Shown here: piece by piece, positions 1 to 9,309 of the stretch
How positions within the stretch are numbered: position 1 is the stretch's first letter
Layout of the letters: every line of letters begins with the position of its first letter
NCBI RefSeq assembly: GCF_006575665.1
Contig: NZ_CP041253.1
Span: 67,501-131,500, forward strand
DNA: 64,000 bases
Direction: 5' to 3'
Origin: Echinicola soli
GTDB taxonomy: Bacteria > Bacteroidota > Bacteroidia > Cytophagales > Cyclobacteriaceae
Position numbers and translations under genes: made by a program
The notes under the pieces: model-generated
Told to the model about the DNA's origin: nothing
The model's database searches: none
Seen by the model: the letters and a program-made list of their open reading frames with translations, nothing else

Positions 1-663
1 CCTTTAAAAGGGCGTCCGGATCTAAAAGGAGACCTATTTCTGGATTTTGGTTTTAACATGCTCACCAATAATAATGCGGCTGAAATGAACAGGCGGTTCT
101 TTCCTTCCAAGACAGCCAATATCTACTTCCAACGCCCGATCAATTTGGGCGAAAAGTCTGGTTTCACGTTAAACCCAGGTATCGGATTTGGGCTGGACAA
201 GTTGGCTTTTAAAGATGATATGATGCTGGTCAATGATCCCGATAAAGGAGCCAACTCCAGTAAACTGGTAGAGGTGGAAGATGTATATGGCGAAGGCATT
301 TCGGTAGACAAGAACACTACAGCCCTTAACTATATTGATATACCTATTGAATTCCGCTATCACTTTAATAGGAGTGACTACCAGCAAGGTTTCAGAATTG
401 CCCTTGGAGGAAAAGTAGGTATGCTCTACGAAGCACATACTAAAGTTAAATACACAGATGCCAATGGGTTAACACAGAAGGTAAAAACTTCAGGGGATTT
501 TGGACTAAACAAATTCCGCTATGGCGTATATACCAGGGTAGGACTGGGTGGATTTAATCTTTGGGCTTATTATGGATTAAACGAAGTATTCAAAACAGGT
601 CAAGGGCCTTTTGAAACAGAGGCCAAACAATTCAATTTTGGAATGTCGGTAGCCCTGTTTTAA
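1..663 (+). CDS. Outer-membrane beta-barrel protein, 5'-truncated by window edge
   Basis: The frame is open from base 1, so the gene begins upstream; an internal ATG at 58 is not its start because the reading frame before it (PLKGRPDLKGDLFLDFGFNM) continues the same pattern. The visible 220 residues alternate short polar loops with amphipathic, aromatic-rich strands (for example FTLNPGIGFGLDKLAF and FRIALGGKVGMLYEAH) and finish on Phe (SVALF), as outer-membrane barrels do. This resembles the PorT-like outer-membrane beta-barrel family of Bacteroidota. No substrate can be named. A strong hairpin terminator follows 17 bases after the stop. Confidence 0.7.
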   Translation, partial: PLKGRPDLKGDLFLDFGFNMLTNNNAAEMNRRFFPSKTANIYFQRPINLGEKSGFTLNPGIGFGLDKLAFKDDMMLVNDPDKGANSSKLVEVEDVYGEGISVDKNTTALNYIDIPIEFRYHFNRSDYQQGFRIALGGKVGMLYEAHTKVKYTDANGLTQKVKTSGDFGLNKFRYGVYTRVGLGGFNLWAYYGLNEVFKTGQGPFETEAKQFNFGMSVALF

Positions 664-680
664 GTAAACCCAACTCCATA

Positions 681-715
681 AAAAAAGCCTTCACTTTGCA
701 GTGAAGGCTTTTTTT
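681..715. terminator. Bidirectional intrinsic terminator
   Basis: Perfect 15-bp inverted repeat (681-695 with 700-714, core AGCCTTCACT / AGTGAAGGCT) around a TTGC loop, with an A-run on one side and a T-run on the other. It lies between two convergent genes, the barrel gene (+) and the enoyl-CoA hydratase gene (-), and can end both transcripts. Confidence 0.9.
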
Positions 716-716
716 A

Positions 717-1496
717 TTACTCAAATCGAGGTTTTCTTTTTTCCAAAAATGCAACCACCCCCTCTCTAAAATCGCGGTGCCTTCCTGCTTTTTCCTGATA
801 TTCTGCTTCCATTTCCACAACGGCCTCTAAGGACATCCCATCGGCCCTATTGAGCATTTCTTTGATCATTCCCACTGCATTGGCGGAGGCATTTACGTAA
901 ACTTCTATATATTGCGCCACCACTTCATCCAGGGTGGTATGCTCTACCGCTTTATTGACCAAACCTAGTTTTTCCGCCTCCTCTGCAAACACTTTTCTAC
1001 CGGTGGTTGCCAGCTCAAAAGCCAAAGGGTACCCTACCCTTTTCGGCAGAAAGTAAGTAGAGCCAGCGTCCATCACTAGCCCGATGTGGGCAAATATCTC
1101 GGCCAAATAAGTATCTTTAGAAGCAATTATTACATCGGCAGCTAACGCCAAAGAGCACCCTGCTCCAGCCGCTACACCATTGAGTTTACAAATAATAGGC
1201 TTGGATAGGCGTCGCATTAGTAAAATCAGCGGATTGTAGTAATCCCTGATGATTTCTTTAAATGGAATATTATCCAAATCATTCCCTACAGCCTTCAAGT
1301 CCTGTCCACTGCAAAAAGCCTTTCCTGCACCAGTTAAAACAATGCACCTGATGTCGCTGGTTTCCCCCGCTTGGCCAAAAGCAACTTTAAGCTCTTCCAG
1401 CACTCCCCTATTAAGTGCATTATAGACTTCCGGTCTATTAATTGCTATCTCCACCCAATTTGCGTGAAGTGTGTAAGTGATATATTTATAGGCCAT
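717..1496 (-). CDS. Enoyl-CoA hydratase/isomerase family protein (PaaG-like)
   Basis: 259 residues, the normal size for a crotonase-fold acyl-CoA hydratase or isomerase. The two oxyanion-hole segments are visible: AFCSGQDLKAV (about 60-70) and GVAAGAGCSLALAAD (about 107-121). The segment GLVMDAGSTYFLP (about 139-151) carries an Asp where the PaaG-type ring-epoxide/enoyl-CoA isomerases have theirs, so a phenylacetyl-CoA-type isomerase is the closest named relative; ordinary beta-oxidation hydratase is the alternative. No other paa gene is present in the window. It starts 6 bases after the PAP2-like gene and is the last gene of an rpoN-led operon that ends at the terminator at 681-715. Confidence 0.85.
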   Translation of the reverse strand: MAYKYITYTLHANWVEIAINRPEVYNALNRGVLEELKVAFGQAGETSDIRCIVLTGAGKAFCSGQDLKAVGNDLDNIPFKEIIRDYYNPLILLMRRLSKPIICKLNGVAAGAGCSLALAADVIIASKDTYLAEIFAHIGLVMDAGSTYFLPKRVGYPLAFELATTGRKVFAEEAEKLGLVNKAVEHTTLDEVVAQYIEVYVNASANAVGMIKEMLNRADGMSLEAVVEMEAEYQEKAGRHRDFREGVVAFLEKRKPRFE

Positions 1497-1502
1497 TTCT
1501 GA

Positions 1503-2123
1503 TCATAATAGAAAGTAGTAAAACGCCACAAAGCACGTGATAAAACCGAGCCCAAATCCAGCTGCCAGCTCTGCAGGTTTATGTGCGTCCAAATACAACC
1601 TACATGAAGCCACTACGCCACATAACAGCACGGTACCGATTACAGGGTATAACAATGTCCCTCCGGGGAATTTCCAACTCATCACCACCAAAATGGCCAA
1701 GAAGCCTGACAGGCCTGTCAAATGCGCACTGACTTTCCAAAAAAAAGTCACTACGGTCAATAAAATAATGGTACCTGTCATGGCAATCATGCTAAATACG
1801 ATCAACTCATCGTAGTTTAGTCTGGCATAAAAGAAATAGGTGACCACTACATAAAATATGCTCACCATCCCGAAAGGCAGGAAACGCTCCCTTTTGTTTG
1901 CCATATGAATACTTGGAATGGTATCCATATACCTCAGCCCAAACACGCTCAGCATAGGAATCAACAAAGTGGTCACCAGAACCATCAGCAACAGTGATCC
2001 CTTAATTTCATCCGGCACGTTGGTGGCATTTGGAACCAGGTAAAGGATCACGGCAAACACCATTGAAGGGACCACCAATGGCTGAAACACAATAGAAAGG
2101 AGAAGTGCTAGTTTCCTGTACAC
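1503..2123 (-). CDS. PAP2-superfamily-like integral membrane protein with altered catalytic motifs
   Basis: 206 residues with about six hydrophobic membrane segments. Three PAP2 phosphatase signatures are recognisable but altered: a KRERFLP motif near residue 77 (family K-x6-RP), SAHLTG near 131 (family PSGH), and CRLYLDAHKPAE near 173 (family SR-x5-H-x3-D, here S to C and D to E). Both histidines are kept, so a lipid phosphatase or a diverged undecaprenyl-PP/phosphatidate binding role are both possible. Translation starts at a GTG that overlaps the TAG stop of rpoN by one base, so the two are translationally coupled. Confidence 0.7.
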   Translation of the reverse strand: MYRKLALLLSIVFQPLVVPSMVFAVILYLVPNATNVPDEIKGSLLLMVLVTTLLIPMLSVFGLRYMDTIPSIHMANKRERFLPFGMVSIFYVVVTYFFYARLNYDELIVFSMIAMTGTIILLTVVTFFWKVSAHLTGLSGFLAILVVMSWKFPGGTLLYPVIGTVLLCGVVASCRLYLDAHKPAELAAGFGLGFITCFVAFYYFLL

Positions 2124-3574
2124 TATAATTCTTTTCTTAGTCTGGCCACTGGAATCTGTAGCTGTTCTCTATACTTTGCTACGGTTCTCCTGGCAATATT
2201 ATACCCTTTTTCGTTCAATAGTTTTACTAGCTTATCATCGGAAAGTGGCTTACGCTTCTCTTCATTATCCACCAATTTCTGCAGAACGCTCTTCACTTCT
2301 CTGTTACTTACATCCTCCCCTCCTTCTGTAGAAATCCCTTCTGAGAAAAAGTACTTAAGCGGAAACACACCAAACTCGGTTTGGATCGCCTTGCTGTTGG
2401 CCACCCTGGAAACAGTAGAAATATCCATATCGATTCGCTCAGCAATATCCTTTAGAATCATAGGCCTGAGCTTCGTCTCATCGCCCTCCTCAAAAAACTC
2501 TTCCTGGTAATCCAAAATCGCATGCATGGTCTTTAACAAGGTCTGTTGTCGTTGCTTAATGGCATCGATGAACCACTTGGCGGCATCCAGCTTTTGTTTC
2601 ACAAAGCTGACCGTATCCTTCAATTTCTTATCCTTCTTATCACTTTTTTCATACGCCTCAAACATTTCTGAATACGACCTGCTCACCCGGAGCTCTGGTG
2701 CATTTCTGGAATTCAGGGTAATTTCCGGTTTTCCATTTACCATATTGAGCAGAAAATCGGGAATAATATACTGTGTCCTCATAAGCCCATCGGACCCTCC
2801 CCCTGGCTTAGGGTTCAGGCGGGTAATCATCTGAATGACTTCTTTGAGATCCTCTTCGGTAAGATTACACTTCTTTAGGATTTTATCGTAGTGCTTTTTG
2901 GTAAACTCATCAAAACAATCATTGACCACCCGGATGGCTTTTTGGACTACCTCATCCTCTTGGTGCTCTTTTCGCTCCAGCTGAATAATCAAACATTCCT
3001 GTAGGCTTCTGGCTGCTATTCCGGCCGGATCAAAGTTTTGGACCTTTCTCAACACTTCTTCCACCTCATCCAAGTCCGTCTCCACATTTTGGCTAAAGGC
3101 CAGGTCATTGATAATGGCCTCCAGGCCCCTTCGGATATAACCGTCACTTTCTATACTCCCAATCAATTGCTTTCCAATGAGCTTTTGGCGCTCATCCAAT
3201 CTCAAGAAACTGAGCTGGGAGAGCAATTGCTCATGAAGGGAAGTCCCACTGGACAGTGGCATTTCACGCTCTTCCTCATCTGGGGAATAGTTTCCATCTC
3301 CCTGCATTTTATATCCACCATAGTCATCCGATAGATAATCGTCCAAGTTGATATCTTTATCATCCTTATTACCTTCTTCAAAATTATCCGCCAACACCTC
3401 CTCTTGTGTATCTTCGCCCTCTTCTTTTCCCTCCTCAAGTGCCGGATTGATCTCCAGCTCCTCTTCCACCCTAGCTTCGAGTTCGGCGGTAGGTACTTGC
3501 AATAATTTTATGAACTGAATCTGTTGTGGACTCAGTTTTTGGGAAAGTACCTGACTTAAATTTAGCTTTTGCAT
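2123..3574 (-). CDS. rpoN: RNA polymerase sigma-54 factor
   Basis: 483 residues from the ATG chosen here. A longer frame to 3634 would need a TTG start and adds 20 residues unlike the family; sigma-54 proteins begin with the Gln/Leu-rich region I seen here (MQKLNLSQVLSQKLSPQQIQ). An acidic region II follows (about 50-105), then the core-binding domain, then the DNA-binding domain with the invariant RpoN box ARRTVAKYRE close to the C terminus. Sigma-54 reads -24/-12 promoters with AAA+ enhancer-binding proteins; no such activator gene is in the window. First gene of an operon with the PAP2-like and enoyl-CoA hydratase genes. A TAAATTTG element lies about 80 bases upstream. Confidence 0.97.
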   Translation of the reverse strand: MQKLNLSQVLSQKLSPQQIQFIKLLQVPTAELEARVEEELEINPALEEGKEEGEDTQEEVLADNFEEGNKDDKDINLDDYLSDDYGGYKMQGDGNYSPDEEEREMPLSSGTSLHEQLLSQLSFLRLDERQKLIGKQLIGSIESDGYIRRGLEAIINDLAFSQNVETDLDEVEEVLRKVQNFDPAGIAARSLQECLIIQLERKEHQEDEVVQKAIRVVNDCFDEFTKKHYDKILKKCNLTEEDLKEVIQMITRLNPKPGGGSDGLMRTQYIIPDFLLNMVNGKPEITLNSRNAPELRVSRSYSEMFEAYEKSDKKDKKLKDTVSFVKQKLDAAKWFIDAIKQRQQTLLKTMHAILDYQEEFFEEGDETKLRPMILKDIAERIDMDISTVSRVANSKAIQTEFGVFPLKYFFSEGISTEGGEDVSNREVKSVLQKLVDNEEKRKPLSDDKLVKLLNEKGYNIARRTVAKYREQLQIPVARLRKEL

Positions 3575-3651
3575 ATATCGCTTACTACTTATCTCTATTT
3601 TAAAAACATTCCTTGCTAACCAATTTACAAGCAAGGCCCTTTTCTTGTATT

Positions 3652-3659
3652 CAAATTTA
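3652..3659 (-). promoter_or_regulatory. Candidate -7 element (TAnnTTTG) for rpoN
   Basis: On the minus strand the bases read TAAATTTG, matching the Bacteroidota housekeeping -7 consensus. A TTG lies 22 bases upstream. It would give a leader of roughly 70 bases before the rpoN ATG and supports the downstream start. Motif match only. Confidence 0.4.
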
Positions 3660-3781
3660 GGAAATTACAGCAAAATTTTGACAAAAAGGTGATTATATCG
3701 TTTTTTTGCATTCCATTTTAAAACATTGATTAGCTTTAAAACTTGAAAACAACGTATTAAAGTTTCAAACCTTCAATTCCT

Positions 3782-5233
3782 ATGGCATTCAACAAACGAT
3801 CAAAGATAAAATTATTGCTCGAAAGCAGCAAAACAGGTGAAAAAACCACCATCATGGGCTGGGTACGTACCAAAAGGGGAAATAAACACGTCTCCTTCAT
3901 TGCTGTCAATGATGGCTCTACCATCAGCAACTATCAGGTCGTTGCAGATCCGAATGTCATCAGCGAGGATATCCTAAAGCGCATCACTACCGGTGCCTGT
4001 ATCAAAGTAACCGGAGAAGTGGTTGCCTCCCAAGGGGCTGGTCAGGATTCAGAATTAATTGCAAAGCAAATAGAAATATTGGGAGAGGCAGACGCTGAAA
4101 AATATCCCCTCCAACCCAAAAAGCACTCGATGGAATTCTTACGTGAAAACGCCCATCTTAGATTGCGTACCAATACATTTGGAGCAGTATTCCGAGTGCG
4201 CCATGCGCTGGCATTTGCAGTACACCAATATTTTAATGATAAAGGATTTTTCTACATCCATACCCCTATCATCACGGCATCGGATGCCGAAGGAGCTGGG
4301 GAGACATTTAGGGTAACAACATTGGACATGAAAAACCCTCCAATGACAGGTGATGGGGCAATAGACTATACCCAGGATTTCTTTGAAAGAGAAACCAACC
4401 TTACCGTCTCTGGACAGCTTGAAGGAGAACTTGCCGCCATGGCTTTGGCAGAAATATATACTTTCGGGCCTACCTTCAGGGCTGAAAATTCCAACACCAC
4501 CCGTCACTTGGCCGAATTTTGGATGATCGAACCTGAAATGGCTTTTTACGATGCAGAGGACAATCAAGACCTGGCAGAGGATTTTCTGAAGTACATTATC
4601 TCCTATGCAATGGAACATTGCAAAACAGACTTGGAATTCCTCGATAAAAGGGCTGCTGATGAAAATGCCAATAAGCCTACCAATGAAAGGACTGAGCTAG
4701 GCTTATTGGAGCGCCTTAGGTTTGTGGCAGATCATGATTTTGAACGTATTACCTATACAGAAGCCATTGATATTCTCAGAAATTCGAAGCCAAACAAAAA
4801 GAAAAAATTCAATTATCTTATTGAAGAATGGGGCGCCGACCTGCAATCTGAACATGAGCGATTCTTGGTAGAAAAGCATTTCAAAAAGCCCGTCATCCTT
4901 ACTGACTACCCTAAAGACATCAAAGCTTTCTATATGAAACAAAACGATGACGGAAAAACTGTCGCAGCGATGGACATTTTATTCCCAGGCATTGGTGAGA
5001 TCGTTGGTGGTTCACAGCGTGAAGAAAACATGGAAAAGCTTACCACCCGAATGGATGAGATGGGAATCAGTCAAGAAGAGTTGTACTGGTATCTGGATAC
5101 GAGAAGATTTGGGGCCACACCACATTCCGGATTTGGACTTGGGTTTGAGCGAATGGTACAGTTCGTTACCGGCATGGGCAATATCCGTGATGTCATCGCC
5201 TTCCCAAGGACACCTGGAAATGCAGCGTTCTAA
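3782..5233 (+). CDS. asnS: Asparaginyl-tRNA synthetase
   Basis: 483 residues. N-terminal OB-fold anticodon-binding domain (about 15-110, with [20 protein letters not shown]) followed by a class II catalytic domain. Class II motif 2 is visible as [18 protein letters not shown], and motif 3 as [12 protein letters not shown] near the C terminus. The arrangement and length fit AsnRS rather than AspRS, which carries an extra GAD domain. Cytoplasmic; charges tRNA-Asn. Monocistronic, divergent from rpoN, and closed by a strong terminator. Confidence 0.97.
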   Translation: MAFNKRSKIKLLLESSKTGEKTTIMGWVRTKRGNKHVSFIAVNDGSTISNYQVVADPNVISEDILKRITTGACIKVTGEVVASQGAGQDSELIAKQIEILGEADAEKYPLQPKKHSMEFLRENAHLRLRTNTFGAVFRVRHALAFAVHQYFNDKGFFYIHTPIITASDAEGAGETFRVTTLDMKNPPMTGDGAIDYTQDFFERETNLTVSGQLEGELAAMALAEIYTFGPTFRAENSNTTRHLAEFWMIEPEMAFYDAEDNQDLAEDFLKYIISYAMEHCKTDLEFLDKRAADENANKPTNERTELGLLERLRFVADHDFERITYTEAIDILRNSKPNKKKKFNYLIEEWGADLQSEHERFLVEKHFKKPVILTDYPKDIKAFYMKQNDDGKTVAAMDILFPGIGEIVGGSQREENMEKLTTRMDEMGISQEELYWYLDTRRFGATPHSGFGLGFERMVQFVTGMGNIRDVIAFPRTPGNAAF

Positions 5234-5257
5234 CGCCAAACTCCACTTATGAAAATC

Positions 5258-5300
5258 AAAAAAACTGGCCAGCGTATGAAAATACGTTGGCCAGTTTTTT
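5258..5300. terminator. Bidirectional intrinsic terminator
   Basis: Inverted repeat with core ACTGGCCAGCGTAT / ATACGTTGGCCAGT (one wobble) around a GAAA loop, flanked by A- and T-runs. It separates the convergent asnS and nnrD genes; the nnrD stop codon lies directly at its edge. Confidence 0.92.
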
Positions 5301-6810
5301 AATCCACACCCAATGTCACATAACTCTTGGGAATCGCTTTAATAATGTCGGTGGCTATTGTGCCTCGCTTTTTGTCTACAGAAGCTATCTCCCCGGCCAA
5401 TCCATGCTGGTACACTCCACAAAGCACAGCATTCTTCACCCCATATCCCTGTCCCAAAAAAGAAGTGATCATCCCTGTCAAAACGTCTCCTGCTCCACCA
5501 GTGGCCATGTGCTTATTTCCTGTTGAATTAAAGTACTGCGTGCCATCCGGAAAGGATATACAGGTATGTGCCCCCTTTAAAACCAACACACAACCATGTG
5601 CCTTGGAAAACTCCAGTGCTTTTTCCAAGCGCTGCTTATGGTTCTCGCAAATTCCTACTAACCGTTCAAACTCTTTAATATGCGGTGTGAGAACATCTTC
5701 CCGGCCAAGGTATTGCTGAATTCCTTTATTCCGCGCAAGTATATTTATAGCGTCGGCGTCTATTACTTTTGGTCCCTTAAAAGTCATTAAAAAGTCCAAA
5801 AGAAAGTCTTCTGCCTCAGCTGTAGTTCCCATTCCAGGGCCAATTCCCACGGCATCAAACCGCTCAAGTCCTTCTTTCACATAGGGTAGACTCAAGTATT
5901 TTTCGGAACTGGAAGAGAACACCTGAATTTCAGGTAAACTGGCTTGGAGGATATCCACGCCACAAGAGGGAACCAGGCAAGTGGCCAATCCACTACCTGT
6001 TCGAAGAGATGCCTCGGCTGCCATTCTGATGGCCCCCATGGAGCCATAACTTCCCCCCACCAACAGTACCCTGCCAAAATCGCCTTTATGAGCAAACCTG
6101 CTGAAATTCAAATGCCGGCTTACGACATCCTTTCGCTGCAAATAGTACCTGTTTTGGGAAAATTGACGCATAAACTTATTTCCGATCCCTATATTAGCCA
6201 CATGGAGAATCCCCACGAAAGCAGCATGTTCTGGAAACATTAAGGAAAACTTAGGGTATTGGAAAGTTACCGTAACATCAGCTTTAAAGGCCTCTCCTTC
6301 CAGGCACTCATCAGAGGGAAGCCCTGTGGGGATATCCACTGCCACCCTGTTGACATTAGGAAGGGCATTAAGCTTGATAACCATGTTTAAAAAATCTCCG
6401 GCCAACGGCCTGTTCACACCGATTCCCAGCATGGCATCAACGACCACATTAAGATCAAATTCCATATGGGCTATATCGTCGCTGCTCATGGAAATGGCCG
6501 GTAACTTATCGGGTAATAGCTCTCTGTTCAGCCTACAGTCGGCAGAAACTTTTGCATCACCCCCCACCAGAAAAATGATTACATCATATCCCTTTCTCCA
6601 TAACAAGCGCCCAATGGCCAAACCGTCACCGCCATTATTGCCATGCCCACAAAAAATCCCCACTTTGTCATTGCGATGATATTCACCTTCAAACCAATCA
6701 CAGAAAGCTTGGGCGGCATTTTCCATTAATCGGTGCGAGGTAATGCCCTTTTCAGCAATAAAATCCGTATCTAGTTTCTTAACGGCAGCACCGGAGATTA
6801 TTTCTAACAT
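5299..6810 (-). CDS. nnrD: Bifunctional NAD(P)H-hydrate epimerase / ADP-dependent NAD(P)H-hydrate dehydratase
   Basis: 503 residues, the usual length of the fused enzyme. The N-terminal YjeF_N epimerase domain (about 1-215) contains the CGHGNNGGDGLAIGR nucleotide loop. The C-terminal ribokinase-like dehydratase domain (about 225-500) contains GGSYGSMGAI, the VIDADAINIL segment, LTPHIKEFERL and the catalytic GGAGDVLTGMI loop. Together they repair hydrated NADH and NADPH in the cytoplasm. It sits 10 bases behind the MFS transporter gene and is probably co-transcribed with it. Confidence 0.95.
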   Translation of the reverse strand: MLEIISGAAVKKLDTDFIAEKGITSHRLMENAAQAFCDWFEGEYHRNDKVGIFCGHGNNGGDGLAIGRLLWRKGYDVIIFLVGGDAKVSADCRLNRELLPDKLPAISMSSDDIAHMEFDLNVVVDAMLGIGVNRPLAGDFLNMVIKLNALPNVNRVAVDIPTGLPSDECLEGEAFKADVTVTFQYPKFSLMFPEHAAFVGILHVANIGIGNKFMRQFSQNRYYLQRKDVVSRHLNFSRFAHKGDFGRVLLVGGSYGSMGAIRMAAEASLRTGSGLATCLVPSCGVDILQASLPEIQVFSSSSEKYLSLPYVKEGLERFDAVGIGPGMGTTAEAEDFLLDFLMTFKGPKVIDADAINILARNKGIQQYLGREDVLTPHIKEFERLVGICENHKQRLEKALEFSKAHGCVLVLKGAHTCISFPDGTQYFNSTGNKHMATGGAGDVLTGMITSFLGQGYGVKNAVLCGVYQHGLAGEIASVDKKRGTIATDIIKAIPKSYVTLGVD

Positions 6811-6820
6811 CTTCGTTACA

Positions 6821-8125
6821 TTAAGCTTTTACCAATTTATACCCCGGGAAGGTCACCCTTAACAAGAATAACATACCAATGATAAAAAAAACACCAAGAA
6901 CAAGGGAACTATCCCTCATACTTCCAGTAAATTTTTCTATGATTCCATATGAAAATGTTCCAAACACAATGGCCATCTTTTCTGTTACATCATAAAAGCT
7001 AAAATAAGATGCGTTATCACCTGTATTTTCTGGTATTAGCTTTGAGTATGATGACCGTGATATAGCTTGTATACCTCCCATGACCAGTCCTACTACAAAA
7101 GCCAGACCATAAAACTCATATTCGCTCGTTACAAAATAGGCTGACATACAGATGCCGATCCAAATCAGCACCATGCTCATCAGAGAGATTTTATTCCCTC
7201 TATTTTTGGCAATCCACCCAAACAGAAAACTCCCTAAAATAGCCACGACTTGAATAATCAATATGGTGAGAATCAATTTATCTCCCTCCAATCCAAGCTC
7301 CTTATCACCAAATGAAGCAGCCATGTACATCACGGTCTGAACCCCCATGCTATAAAATAAAAAAGCCAATAAAAACTGCTTGAGATCACCTCGATCGGTA
7401 AGCTCTCCATAGACTTTCTTGATCTCACTATAACCAGACCAAAACAAAGATTGATTGGTAATGCGATTAGTCCTTTCCGTACTTTTGGGCAAATACCTGA
7501 AAGGAATCCCTGCAAAACCTAACCACCAAACACCTGTAATCAGAAACGACCAACGGGCAGCTGATCCACCATCACTTAACAGAAACCATTCCGGTTTCTG
7601 AATCATAACAAGATTGATGATAAGTAAAATGACACTTCCTATATACCCTAATGCAAAACCACGCGCACTGAGGATATCATATTCCTCAAAATCACTTATT
7701 TCAGGTAAAAACGCATTATAGAAAACGATACTTCCTGCATATCCTATGCTGGCCAATACACTGAAGATAATCCCCAGTTCCAAATTACTACCGTCAAAAA
7801 AGAACAACCCCATGCAGGACAAAGAACCAATGGTTGCAAAGATTTTCATAAATAACAGTTTCTTACCACCATAATCTGCCATTCCTGATAAGAGAGGTGA
7901 CAGCGATGCGATAACCAAAAAAGAAAATGAAATGGACCAGGAATACAAAACTGTATTTACCACGTGAAACCCAAAAAATGTCACCACATCTCCTTTTCCG
8001 TGAGAGGCGGTGACATTGTTAAAATATACCGGGAATATCGTAGAAGTGATCACCAAGCTATACACCGAGTTTGCCCAATCATACATGGCCCAAGCAAACT
8101 GCACTTTCTTCTTTTGTGCACCCAT
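6821..8125 (-). CDS. MFS transporter, UMF1/Atg22-like family
   Basis: 434 residues with about twelve hydrophobic segments. The N terminus FAWAMYDWANSVYSLVITS is the hallmark of the UMF1 (vacuole effluxer Atg22-like) branch of the major facilitator superfamily, and the mid-protein QAISRSSYSKLIPENT motif is also typical. Substrate unknown; eukaryotic Atg22 exports amino acids from the vacuole, but that cannot be carried over to a bacterium. Located in the inner membrane. Starts its own operon with nnrD. Confidence 0.88.
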   Translation of the reverse strand: MGAQKKKVQFAWAMYDWANSVYSLVITSTIFPVYFNNVTASHGKGDVVTFFGFHVVNTVLYSWSISFSFLVIASLSPLLSGMADYGGKKLLFMKIFATIGSLSCMGLFFFDGSNLELGIIFSVLASIGYAGSIVFYNAFLPEISDFEEYDILSARGFALGYIGSVILLIINLVMIQKPEWFLLSDGGSAARWSFLITGVWWLGFAGIPFRYLPKSTERTNRITNQSLFWSGYSEIKKVYGELTDRGDLKQFLLAFLFYSMGVQTVMYMAASFGDKELGLEGDKLILTILIIQVVAILGSFLFGWIAKNRGNKISLMSMVLIWIGICMSAYFVTSEYEFYGLAFVVGLVMGGIQAISRSSYSKLIPENTGDNASYFSFYDVTEKMAIVFGTFSYGIIEKFTGSMRDSSLVLGVFFIIGMLFLLRVTFPGYKLVKA

Positions 8126-8153
8126 TTGTTTACAAAAACATCGTTAAACTAAA

Positions 8154-8181
8154 AAAGCTATTCGCAGTCGCGAATAGCTTT
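8154..8181 (-). terminator. Intrinsic terminator of the exb operon
   Basis: Perfect 12-bp inverted repeat (8154-8165 / 8170-8181, core GCTATTCGC) with a 4-base loop; on the minus strand it ends in six T. It lies 22 bases beyond the stop of the last exbD gene, in the gap before the MFS gene. Confidence 0.88.
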
Positions 8182-8203
8182 CATAATGAAATTAGTTATT
8201 TTA

Positions 8204-8668
8204 TTATTCTTCATTCAGTTTCCCAACGGAAGCGTACAGGATTTTTCTTGCATCTGCTTCTCTCAGTTCTAGCTGAATGTCGGCCACAGGTCCCATTTTC
8301 ACGTCTCTGTCAGCCTTTAGGGAAATATAAATCTGGTCTCTTTCTGCTTCTGACAGCTTATCTTTCTCTTGGTTTACCCACTGAATGATATCTTTAGTGG
8401 TGATCAAAGCATCGTTAGCTTGTATCCTAGGCTCGGTACCATAGACACTTGGGTTTTTAGGCTTTCCCAAAAACAGATAGGAAATCAAAGACTTCTTCTC
8501 CAATTTTTGAAGCTGCGTTGCTTGTGGCAATTTCTGCTCTACCAATAGCTCTTGCTCTCTCAATACAGTAGTCACCATGAAGAAGAATAGGAGCATAAAG
8601 ATGATATCTGGCAATGCAGAAGTCGGAATATTCTCTTCAGTTTTCGTCTTTTTCTTAAACTTAGCCAT
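8204..8668 (-). CDS. exbD: ExbD/TolR family biopolymer transport protein (second copy)
   Basis: 154 residues: a short basic cytoplasmic N terminus, one membrane helix (about 21-38, DIIFMLLFFFMVTTVLREQ) opening with the conserved proton-pathway Asp at 21, then a periplasmic domain. ExbD forms, with ExbB, the proton-driven motor that energises TonB-dependent outer-membrane uptake. It follows the other exbD gene by two bases. Paired, non-identical exbD genes are common in Bacteroidota; each may supply one chain of a mixed dimer (inference). Confidence 0.92.
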   Translation of the reverse strand: MAKFKKKTKTEENIPTSALPDIIFMLLFFFMVTTVLREQELLVEQKLPQATQLQKLEKKSLISYLFLGKPKNPSVYGTEPRIQANDALITTKDIIQWVNQEKDKLSEAERDQIYISLKADRDVKMGPVADIQLELREADARKILYASVGKLNEE

Positions 8669-8670
8669 AA

Positions 8671-9303
8671 TTATTCTCCTCCTTTATCTGGTTCTGCAAT
8701 TGAAATCGCCATTGGAAGGTTTTCCTTACCCCTGTCCATAAGCTCTTTCTCAGCAGCAGTTCTACTGGACAGTGCCCGGTATTCATCTGCTGTAAGGCCT
8801 ACTCTTTCGGCATAGATTTCATAATACGCTTTCTTCACTTTATCAAGCACCTCTAAATAAAGATCATAGCTTGTACCACGGTTTGTCTTGATAGAAACTA
8901 CAGCTTCATTAGGATGGTCAGATGAATTGGGATCCTGACCTGCCTGTGCCTTTAAAGACGGTGGCAAGCTATTGAAAAGATCCACATTCTCTTGATCAGG
9001 ATCACCAAAATTGAGGATAAATTCTTTTATTTCCTTATCCAAACCATCCGTATTGTCCCGGAAATCTTCCTCCACCAATAATTGGTCATTTGAGTTGATC
9101 AATATCTTAAAGATATTCCGCTCATTTTTATCAACCTCAGGCGGTGGCTGATTCGGGTCAATTTTAGGAGGTAGTACGTTGGTAATACCCTTGTCAGAAG
9201 CAATTGTCGTTGTCACAAGAAAGAAGATAAGTAGCAAGAAGGCGATATCCGCCATGGACCCTGCATTTACCTCCTGACTCATTCGGCTTTTCTTTCTTGG
9301 CAT
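8671..9303 (-). CDS. exbD: ExbD/TolR family biopolymer transport protein (first copy)
   Basis: 210 residues. N-terminal basic stretch, then a membrane helix (about 17-37, GSMADIAFLLLIFFLVTTTI) with the conserved Asp at 19. The periplasmic part is longer than in the neighbouring copy (210 versus 154) and holds a Pro-rich segment (PPKIDPNQPPPEVDKNE) and a loop around residues 95-130 absent from the shorter paralogue. Part of the exbB/membrane protein/exbD/exbD operon, 6 bases behind the small membrane gene. Confidence 0.92.
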   Translation of the reverse strand: MPRKKSRMSQEVNAGSMADIAFLLLIFFLVTTTIASDKGITNVLPPKIDPNQPPPEVDKNERNIFKILINSNDQLLVEEDFRDNTDGLDKEIKEFILNFGDPDQENVDLFNSLPPSLKAQAGQDPNSSDHPNEAVVSIKTNRGTSYDLYLEVLDKVKKAYYEIYAERVGLTADEYRALSSRTAAEKELMDRGKENLPMAISIAEPDKGGE

Positions 9304-9309
9304 ACTAGA

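Noticed and set aside
717..1496. Phenylacetate degradation cluster
   Set aside because: Only one PaaG-like gene is present and it is the tail of an rpoN operon; no other paa genes are in the window.
5012..5239. Antisense open frames inside asnS and other housekeeping genes
   Set aside because: They mirror the codon structure of the real genes on the other strand and have no independent start signals or family resemblance.
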